This document shows positions 57,357-64,000 of a stretch of 64,000 nt of DNA, in pieces. The notes below the pieces were generated by a model, which worked only from the letters and a program-made list of their open reading frames with translations, made no database searches and was not told the origin of the DNA. Both the position numbers and the translations under genes were made by a program. Within the stretch, counting starts at the first letter, position 1, and the number at the start of each line of letters is the position of its first letter. The DNA comes from Bacteroides sp. (GTDB lineage: Bacteria; Bacteroidota; Bacteroidia; Bacteroidales; Muribaculaceae): positions 9,539 to 73,538 of the forward strand of contig JAAVDA010000022.1 of NCBI GenBank assembly GCA_014802045.1. Direction: 5' to 3'.

Positions 57357-58889
57357 ATGTTTTCCAATCCTTTGATTTATTTCGTGGTGATTCCGCTGAT
57401 TATGCTTGGCGGTCTTGCCCTCTGCCGAAATATTAAGCAGATCCGTGCCGTTGCGGTCACAGGCTCTCTGGCTCTGACTGCACTCTCGGTGTGGCTGCTG
57501 CTCGACTACCTCGGTCTACGCGCCGCTGGTGCCGATGCCCCCATGCTTTATACCGGTACATGGAGTTGGTTTACTCCGCTCAACATCAATCTCTCCGTTG
57601 GTGTCGACGGTATTTCCATCGCCATGCTCATCCTATCTTCAATCATTCTTCTCACAGGCAGCTTTGCTTCCTGGAAGATTGAGCCTCACACCAAAGATTT
57701 CTTCCTCTGGCTGATTCTGCTCTCCACAGGTGTGTATGGATTCTTTATCTCGATTGACCTCTTCACGATGTTCATGTTCTATGAGGTCGCACTTATCCCG
57801 ATGTATCTTCTTATCGGTGTGTGGGGCAGCGGCAACAAGAACTATTCGGCCATGAAGCTCACCCTGATGCTCATGGGCGGCTCAGCATTCCTGATGCTCG
57901 GTCTTATCGGCATCTACTATCATTCGGCTCCTGCCGGTCAGCCTCTCACCTGGAATCTCCTTGAGATCGCTTCCAATGCCTCTATCGAAAAGGGCTGGCA
58001 GTATTTCCTCTTCCCGATGACCTTTGTTGGTTTCGGTGTGCTTGGCGCAATGTTCCCCTTCCACACATGGAGCCCTGACGGTCATGCTTCCGCTCCCACA
58101 GCGGTGTCCATGCTCCATGCCGGTGTGCTTATGAAACTTGGTGGCTACGGATGCTTCCGCGTGTCTATCTACCTTATGCCTCAGGCTGCCGAAGACCTCG
58201 CATGGATATTCCTCATCCTTACCGGTATCTCCGTGGTCTATGGTGCTTTCAGCGCTTGCGTGCAGACAGACCTCAAGTATATCAACGCCTACTCCTCAGT
58301 GAGCCACTGCGGTCTGGTGCTATTCGCCATCCTCATGCTCAACACCACCGCGATGACCGGCGCAATCATGCAGATGCTTTCGCATGGTCTCATGACAGCT
58401 CTCTTCTTTGCCCTCATCGGTATGATCTACGGACGCACACACACACGTGATATCCGTCTGATGGGTGGTCTGATGAAGATTCTTCCTTTCCTTGCAGTCT
58501 GCTATGTGATTGCCGGTATGGCCTCTCTCGGTCTGCCCGGTCTGAGCGGATTTGTGGCTGAAATGACCATCTTCGTCGGATCGTTTGAAGCCGGTATGGC
58601 CGACTATCTCTCGGGTGCAGGTTCGCTTCGCCTTGTGTTCACCATTATTGCATGCTGCTCGATTGTGATTACTGCGGTCTATATCCTCCGCGTTGTCGGC
58701 AAGCTGCTTCTCGGTCCGGTGTACGACGAGCATCATCTCACCCTCACCGATGCCACATGGTGGGAACGCACTTCCACCGCCACTCTCATTCTCTGCGTGG
58801 CAGCAATCGGATGTTTCCCCAATTTCTTTGAGGAACTCATCAAATTCACATTCAGTCCCTCCATCTATGCCGTTATTGGCATGAACTAA
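57357..58889 (+). CDS. nuoM: NADH-quinone oxidoreductase subunit M
   Basis: A 510-residue antiporter-like subunit. NLSVGVDGISIAMLIL, FMFYEVALIPMYLLIGVWGS with the conserved glutamate, and FPFHTWSPDGHASAPTAVSM identify it. About fourteen helices. It lies 45 bases after nuoL. Confidence 0.97.
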   Translation: MFSNPLIYFVVIPLIMLGGLALCRNIKQIRAVAVTGSLALTALSVWLLLDYLGLRAAGADAPMLYTGTWSWFTPLNINLSVGVDGISIAMLILSSIILLTGSFASWKIEPHTKDFFLWLILLSTGVYGFFISIDLFTMFMFYEVALIPMYLLIGVWGSGNKNYSAMKLTLMLMGGSAFLMLGLIGIYYHSAPAGQPLTWNLLEIASNASIEKGWQYFLFPMTFVGFGVLGAMFPFHTWSPDGHASAPTAVSMLHAGVLMKLGGYGCFRVSIYLMPQAAEDLAWIFLILTGISVVYGAFSACVQTDLKYINAYSSVSHCGLVLFAILMLNTTAMTGAIMQMLSHGLMTALFFALIGMIYGRTHTRDIRLMGGLMKILPFLAVCYVIAGMASLGLPGLSGFVAEMTIFVGSFEAGMADYLSGAGSLRLVFTIIACCSIVITAVYILRVVGKLLLGPVYDEHHLTLTDATWWERTSTATLILCVAAIGCFPNFFEELIKFTFSPSIYAVIGMN

Positions 58890-58905
58890 TTAGATAGATA
58901 CAGAC

Positions 58906-60351
58906 ATGGATTATTCTCAGTTTTTAGTGATGAAGCAGGAAATCGGTCTGCTGGCCGTATTCCTCCTGGTCTTCCTCTTCGACACGTTCATGCCCCGCGG
59001 CCGTCAGGGCGCCGTAGGAATGGTTGGATGCATACTCTTCGCTATCTTCACCGCCTTCGGGTTCTGTCCGTCATTCACCTGTGGCGTGACAGATGCATTC
59101 TCCGGAATGTATAATTCTTCCGCAGCTGTTGTCAATATCAAGAATATTCTCAATATCGGCGCGCTGATTGTGATGATTCAGGCTCTCCGCTGGGCCGATC
59201 AGGAAATGACCCGCATACGCCGCGGTGAGTTCTACGAGCTTCTGCTTGTCACTCTCTTCGGCATGTATCTCATGATTTCTGCCCGCCATTTCCTTCTCTT
59301 CGTTATCGGTCTCGAGACAGCGTCGCTGCCCCTCGCAGCCATGGTGGCTTTCGACAAGCACCGCTACGAGAGTCGTGAAGCTGCAGTGAAATATGTGCTC
59401 ACTGCTGTGTTCTCCTCCGCAATCTTCCTGATGGGTCTCTCGTTTGTCTACGGTCTTGCCGGAACGCTTTATTTCGACGGTATCGCGCTTGCCCTCTGGG
59501 GTGAGGGAGTCAACACTCTCCTTATCGTAGCTCTTGCGTTTGTAATTGCCGGTATCGGTTTCAAGCTCTCGCTTGTGCCGTTCCATCTCTGGACAGCCGA
59601 TGTCTACCAGGGCGCTCCCACACCTGTCACCTCATATCTCTCGGTGATATCTAAAGGCGCCGCCGCATTTGCATTTCTCGTGATTCTCTGGCAGGCTTTC
59701 GGTCAGGTATATTCTCAGGCATGGGAATGGATGCTCTATGCACTCATTATCCTTACCATCACTGTGGGCAACCTCTTTGCCATGCGCCAGCGCAACATCA
59801 AGCGTTTCCTCGCTTTCTCGTCTATCTCTCAGGCCGGCTACATAGTGCTCGGCGTGATAGCCATGAATCCGATGGGCATGTCGGCGCTGATGTACTACGT
59901 GCTCGTCTACATCTTCTCCAATCTTGCCGCATTCGGTGTGATAGGAGCAATCGAGAACAATTCCGGCAAGCTCTGGATCGATGACTATAAAGGACTCTAC
60001 AAGACCAACCCTCGCCTCGCATTCACCATGATGCTGGCCATGTTCTCTCTTGCAGGTATTCCTCCCTTTGCAGGATTCTTCAGCAAATTCTTCATCTTTA
60101 CCAGTGCCATCAATCAGGGAAGCATCGCAATCTATGTGCTTGTGCTTATAGCCCTGATTAATACGATTATCTCGCTCTATTATTATCTCCTCGTGGTGAA
60201 AGCAATGTTCATAAGCCAGGATGACTGCGTGATACCCAATTTCCGCAGCGCTTGCTCCGAGCGCCTCGCCCTCTGGGTGTGTGTGGCCGGCATAATCTTC
60301 CTCGGTATTGTGAGCTGTGTCTACAACCACCTTCTTCAGGTGGCTGCCTGA
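58906..60351 (+). CDS. nuoN: NADH-quinone oxidoreductase subunit N
   Basis: A 481-residue antiporter-like subunit. It has LFVIGLETASLPLAAMVAFD with the conserved glutamate and VPFHLWTADVYQGAPTPVTS with the broken-helix motif, and ends the operon. A hairpin terminator follows at 60396. Confidence 0.96.
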   Translation: MDYSQFLVMKQEIGLLAVFLLVFLFDTFMPRGRQGAVGMVGCILFAIFTAFGFCPSFTCGVTDAFSGMYNSSAAVVNIKNILNIGALIVMIQALRWADQEMTRIRRGEFYELLLVTLFGMYLMISARHFLLFVIGLETASLPLAAMVAFDKHRYESREAAVKYVLTAVFSSAIFLMGLSFVYGLAGTLYFDGIALALWGEGVNTLLIVALAFVIAGIGFKLSLVPFHLWTADVYQGAPTPVTSYLSVISKGAAAFAFLVILWQAFGQVYSQAWEWMLYALIILTITVGNLFAMRQRNIKRFLAFSSISQAGYIVLGVIAMNPMGMSALMYYVLVYIFSNLAAFGVIGAIENNSGKLWIDDYKGLYKTNPRLAFTMMLAMFSLAGIPPFAGFFSKFFIFTSAINQGSIAIYVLVLIALINTIISLYYYLLVVKAMFISQDDCVIPNFRSACSERLALWVCVAGIIFLGIVSCVYNHLLQVAA

Positions 60352-60395
60352 TTCAACAGTTTATTCCCTTCCCAGAATATTTTTCAGTATGATGG

Positions 60396-60434
60396 AATCC
60401 TCGCACCGCTCTTGTGGCGATGCGGGGATTTTCC
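60396..60434 (+). terminator. Terminator of the nuo-atp operon
   Basis: AATCCTCGCA and TGCGGGGATT form a 10-bp stem (one G-T) enclosing a small inner hairpin, followed by TTTCC. The U-run is short, so efficiency may be moderate. Confidence 0.6.
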
Positions 60435-60509
60435 GTAACTAATGAGGCAACCCACTCATAAAAATCAAACCGGAAAAGTGATGAAAACTGGTAAAAATCA
60501 GCGCGGGAG

Positions 60510-60540
60510 TTGCGCAGATAAAACTTTTTGATTAAATTTG
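60510..60540 (+). promoter_or_regulatory. Promoter of rpmH
   Basis: A -33 TTG (60510-60512) and a -7 box TAAATTTG (60533-60540) are 20 bases apart, about 45 bases before the ATG. Confidence 0.65.
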
Positions 60541-60584
60541 CACTCCGAATTCAGCTTTGAATTAAACGATAACACTATACGGCA

Positions 60585-60740
60585 ATGAAAAGAACATTTC
60601 AACCTTCTAACAGAAAGAGAGTTAACAAGCACGGTTTCCGTGAAAGAATGTCAACCCCCGATGGCCGTAAGGTGCTTGCACGCCGCCGCGCCAAGGGCCG
60701 CAAGCGTCTTACCGTGAGCGATTCTATCGCCGGCAAGTAA
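60585..60740 (+). CDS. rpmH: 50S ribosomal protein L34
   Basis: A 51-residue ribosomal protein that falls below the ORF-track limit. It reads [20 protein letters not shown], continues with [20 protein letters not shown] and ends in [11 protein letters not shown], the standard L34 sequence. It is not beside rnpA or dnaA as in many bacteria. It has its own promoter, and about 240 bases of non-coding sequence follow, in which I see only the -7 box of the next gene. Confidence 0.97.
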   Translation: MKRTFQPSNRKRVNKHGFRERMSTPDGRKVLARRRAKGRKRLTVSDSIAGK

Positions 60741-60929
60741 GCCACGAGCCTTTTTTTGACGTCACTTTCTTTCGGGCCACGCCCGTTAATGGCATCAGGC
60801 CGGGATTGTCGCTCAGCGGCTTTTCCGGCTTCTGTCTTTTTAAGACCGGCAGGGGAGTGAATAGGTTACGATATGGTTACGGCTTATTTTATTCAATCTC
60901 CCGCAGCCTTACTTTTGAAAAATTACGCT

Positions 60930-60937
60930 TATCTTTG
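60930..60937 (+). promoter_or_regulatory. -7 box of the PPDK-like gene
   Basis: TATCTTTG, about 42 bases before the ATG at 60980. The nearest TTTG (60914-60917) is too close to be a -33 element. Confidence 0.4.
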
Positions 60938-60979
60938 CAGGTCATAAATCCCTTTCGTTTAATTTCATTCTGACAATCT

Positions 60980-63900
60980 ATGAATGAGGACGCTCTGAGC
61001 CATCTGTATCTAAAGGACACTGCATTTCAAGACCTGATGCAGAAACGCATATTCAATGTGCTTCTTGTTGCTTCGCCCTACGATGCCTTTATGATGGAAG
61101 AGGACGGACGCATTGAAGAGCAGCTCTATTTCGAATACGTGGCTCTCAACCTCAGCTCCCCTCCGCGCATCACCCAGGTGGCCGATGCCAAAGAGGCTCT
61201 GGCTGCAATGAAAACCAAACATTTTGACCTGGCCATAATGATGCCCGGCAATGAGTTGAGCGAGACTTTTTCAGGCGCACGCGCCATCAAGAATCAGCGT
61301 CCGGATATGCCGATTGTGGTGCTCACTCCTTTCTCAAAAGAGGTGTCGCGCCGTCTTGCCAATGAAGACCTCTCGGCTGTTGACTATGTGTTCAGCTGGC
61401 TCGGTAATGTGGATTTGCTGCTTGCAATCATCAAGCTGCTTGAAGACCGTCTGAATGCCGACAGAGATATCAACGAGGTTGGAGTTCAGATGATCATGCT
61501 CGTGGAAGATTCTGTGAGATTCTACTCCTCTGTGCTTCCGACTGTATATAAGAACCTGCTTAAGCAGTCTTTCGAATCGTCTACCGAAGCGCTCAACAAG
61601 CATGAACAGATGCTCCGTATGCGCGGCCGCCCCAAGGTTATGCTTGCCCGAGATTACGAAGAAGCAATGGATCTCTACCGACGCTATGGCGACAATATGC
61701 TCGGTGTGATATCCGACGTGTCGTTCAAGCGTGAGGGTGTCAAAGACCCGCATGCAGGTCTGCGTCTTGCCAATTTCCTGCGCAAGACCAATCCCAATCT
61801 GCCGATTATCATCGAATCGTCAGAGATAAAGAATGCCGACCATGCTCTTCAGATAGGGTGTGTGTTTCTCGACAAAAATTCAAAGAAACTTCCCGTAGAC
61901 CTCGGTAACGCCATTAAAGACCGCTTCGGGTTCGGCGACCTCGTGCTGACCGATCCCACCACCGGCAAGCAGGTGCGCATCACCTCGCTCAAAGACCTTC
62001 AGTATCGCATGGCCGACATCCCTTCGGAGTCGCTGCTCCATCATGCTTCAACCGACGATATTTCACGCTGGCTCTATTCGCGTGCGCTTTTCCCCCTTGC
62101 AGAGGTTATTAAAGAGCATCGTTTCTACAATCTCGAAGAGGTGCCCGCTGTCAGGAAACTCTTCTTTGATCTGATTGTCAAATATCGCAAGATGAAAAAC
62201 AGGGGAGTGGTGGCCGTGTTCCGCAAGGACCGTTTCGACCACTATTCCAATTTCGCCCGAATTGGCGAAGGCTCTCTCGGAGGCAAAGGTCGCGGTCTGG
62301 CTTTTATTGACCAGATTATCAAGAAGCATCCGGAGTGTGACAATTTCCACGGCATAGCCATCAGCATACCGCGCACTGTGGTGCTCTGCACTGATATATT
62401 CGACGAATTCATGGCCAGCAACAATCTCTATCCGCTGGCACTGAGCGACGCGCCCGACGAGACTATTCTGAAATTTTTCCTTCAGGCACGCCTCCCCGAG
62501 CGCCTTATCGAAGATTTCTTTGCCCTTTTCGAAGTGGTCGACAAGCCTCTTGCCATCCGTTCGTCGAGTCTGCTTGAAGACTCCCACTATCAGCCTTTCG
62601 CCGGCATCTATTCCACCTATATGATTCCGAGGCTCTCAGACCGCTATGAGATGCTGAAGCTGCTGAGCGATGCCATCAAGGGTGTATATGCCTCGGTGTT
62701 CTATGCCGATTCGAAAGCCTATATGACGGCCACCAGCAATGTCATCGACCAGGAAAAAATGGCCGTGATCATTCAGGAGGTGGTTGGCGACGAACATGGC
62801 GGTTACTATTTCCCGTCTATGTCGGGTGTGGGCCGTTCGCTCAATTATTATCCTATCGGTCACGAAAAGCCCGAAGACGGTGTGGCCGAAGTGGCCGTAG
62901 GGCTTGGAAAATATATCGTTGACGGCGGCATGGGCCTGCGCTTTTCGCCACGCCATCCTGAAAGTGTGCTCCAGACCTCTGAACTCACTCTTGCGCTGCG
63001 CGACACCCAGACCCGCATGTATGTGCTTGATATGGCCAAGGCTCATGAAGAGTTTAGAGTGGACGACGGGTTCAATATTCTCAAAAAGTCGGTGCAGGAT
63101 ATTGCTCCAACCGGAGCACTGCGCTACATGACCTCCGTGTTCGACTACCGCGACAATGTGCTCCGCGACAATGATTTCGGCGAGGGGCGCCGTGTGGTGA
63201 CCTTCAATAATATCCTCAAACACCACGTTTTTCCGCTTCCTGAAGCCGTCAATTTCATGCTCACCACCGGCCAGAAAGAGATGTCGCGTCCGGTAGAGAT
63301 AGAGTTTGCCGGCATGATTAAGCCGGAGGGAGATTTGAAGGGTCATATCTACTGGCTTCAGATTCGCCCGATTGTAGACCGCAAGGAGCTTGTAGACGAG
63401 CATCTGCTTGAGCTTCCAGATTCAGACCTAATAATGCGCAGTGACACCGCTCTGGGTCATGGCACGATTGAGGGTGTGCGTCGTGTGGTTTATGTGCGTC
63501 CGGAATCATTCTCCTTTTCAAACAATTCACTCATAGCCCGTGAGGTCGAAAAGATTAACCGCGCGATGGCCGATGCCGGTGAAAACTACATTCTTGTCGG
63601 TCCCGGACGCTGGGGTTCGAGCGACACCGCCCTCGGCATCCCTGTGAAGTGGCCCCAGATTTCAGCCGCCCGCCTTATAGTGGAATCGGCGGTGGGAAGC
63701 TATCGCATAGAGCCTTCGCAGGGCACCCATTTCTTCCAGAATCTTACCTCTTTCGGGGTTGGATATTTCACCGTCGATTCAACTGCCGGACAGGGATTTT
63801 TCGACGTAGATTTCCTCAACGCCCAGCCGGCCGAGAAAGAGACCGAATTCATAAGGGTGGTGACTTTCCCGTCGCCTCTTGCCATAGGTATCAATGGCAA

Positions 63901-63982
63901 AAAAGGCATAGGAGTAGTAGCCAAGCCCGGAGCCGCCACAGCGTCGGCCTCCGTTGACCCCTCATTAATCCCAGATTTCTGA
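60980..63982 (+). CDS. Receiver-like / PPDK-type ATP-binding multidomain protein
   Basis: A 1000-residue cytoplasmic protein. Residues 24-135 form a receiver-like domain whose phospho-aspartate site reads MMPG; residues 171-300 form a second one with an intact pocket (Glu 176-Asp 177, Asp 246 in VISDVSFK, Ser 280, Lys 299). From about 425 to 780 a pyruvate-phosphate-dikinase/PEP-synthase-type ATP-binding domain follows (IGEGSLGGKGRGLAFID, KPLAIRSSSLLEDSHYQPFA, VIIQEVVGDEHGGYYFPSMS), then a C-terminal domain with LVGPGRWGSSDTALGIPV. No phosphohistidine or PEP-binding domain is seen, so ordinary PEP synthase activity is unlikely. The function is unknown; stop at 63982 is complete. Confidence 0.8.
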   Translation: MNEDALSHLYLKDTAFQDLMQKRIFNVLLVASPYDAFMMEEDGRIEEQLYFEYVALNLSSPPRITQVADAKEALAAMKTKHFDLAIMMPGNELSETFSGARAIKNQRPDMPIVVLTPFSKEVSRRLANEDLSAVDYVFSWLGNVDLLLAIIKLLEDRLNADRDINEVGVQMIMLVEDSVRFYSSVLPTVYKNLLKQSFESSTEALNKHEQMLRMRGRPKVMLARDYEEAMDLYRRYGDNMLGVISDVSFKREGVKDPHAGLRLANFLRKTNPNLPIIIESSEIKNADHALQIGCVFLDKNSKKLPVDLGNAIKDRFGFGDLVLTDPTTGKQVRITSLKDLQYRMADIPSESLLHHASTDDISRWLYSRALFPLAEVIKEHRFYNLEEVPAVRKLFFDLIVKYRKMKNRGVVAVFRKDRFDHYSNFARIGEGSLGGKGRGLAFIDQIIKKHPECDNFHGIAISIPRTVVLCTDIFDEFMASNNLYPLALSDAPDETILKFFLQARLPERLIEDFFALFEVVDKPLAIRSSSLLEDSHYQPFAGIYSTYMIPRLSDRYEMLKLLSDAIKGVYASVFYADSKAYMTATSNVIDQEKMAVIIQEVVGDEHGGYYFPSMSGVGRSLNYYPIGHEKPEDGVAEVAVGLGKYIVDGGMGLRFSPRHPESVLQTSELTLALRDTQTRMYVLDMAKAHEEFRVDDGFNILKKSVQDIAPTGALRYMTSVFDYRDNVLRDNDFGEGRRVVTFNNILKHHVFPLPEAVNFMLTTGQKEMSRPVEIEFAGMIKPEGDLKGHIYWLQIRPIVDRKELVDEHLLELPDSDLIMRSDTALGHGTIEGVRRVVYVRPESFSFSNNSLIAREVEKINRAMADAGENYILVGPGRWGSSDTALGIPVKWPQISAARLIVESAVGSYRIEPSQGTHFFQNLTSFGVGYFTVDSTAGQGFFDVDFLNAQPAEKETEFIRVVTFPSPLAIGINGKKGIGVVAKPGAATASASVDPSLIPDF

Positions 63983-64000
63983 TTGCTCCGAATCAATATG

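Overview
The window looks like a chromosomal segment of a Bacteroidales bacterium, most likely a Muribaculaceae-type gut commensal. This assignment is inference. It rests on the TAnnTTTG promoter boxes in front of many genes, a NuoC-NuoD fusion in a Complex I set with no NuoE/F/G, the atp gene order D-C-B-E-F-H-A-G, a serine palmitoyltransferase-like enzyme, TonB-linked and PorT-like outer membrane proteins, a DUF5606 protein and many lipoprotein signal peptides. Base composition looks even throughout. I see no tRNA or rRNA genes, no CRISPR array, no prophage and no intact insertion sequence. Coding density is high and nearly every gene is core metabolism, envelope or energy conservation.

Region 1 (1-8100) is mostly on the minus strand. 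It holds a FadL-like porin, an operon for ddh, an AGCS symporter, a SufT-like protein and LpxH, and the pta-ackA acetate pathway. A pair of tiny membrane proteins lies on the plus strand. Region 2 (8100-16500) carries rplS, gpmI, a minus-strand operon (PBP1A, an HD protein, Ogt) and tpiA followed by a SPOR protein and folE. A 610-base gap between PBP1A and tpiA holds a 418-bp element bounded by imperfect terminal inverted repeats.

Region 3 (16500-25600) has a DUF5606 / hemerythrin / LuxR operon, smpB, a beta-propeller lipoprotein, and an apparent thiamine-acquisition operon (PnuC/PnuT-like transporter, thiamine pyrophosphokinase, TonB-linked barrel, THUMP-like methyltransferase). Region 4 (25600-42900) has a serine palmitoyltransferase-like enzyme, an OmpA lipoprotein, a DMT exporter, a nitroreductase, an AlkD-like protein and a LysM protein with a periplasmic-binding-protein-like half. 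It continues with a PorT-like barrel, holA, an orphan HsdR-N domain, a glyS-lemA-FKBP-ABC-F-Dabb operon, and a TonB receptor followed by a lipoprotein.

Region 5 (42900-60440) is the most striking part. It is one apparent transcription unit of about 17 kb in which the complete F1Fo ATP synthase operon sits inside the Complex I operon, between nuoH and nuoI. A good promoter lies upstream, a hairpin terminator lies after nuoN, and I see no internal promoter of the host consensus. Region 6 (60440-64000) has rpmH, which is too short for the ORF track, and a 1000-residue protein joining two receiver-like domains to a PPDK/PEP-synthase-type ATP-binding domain.
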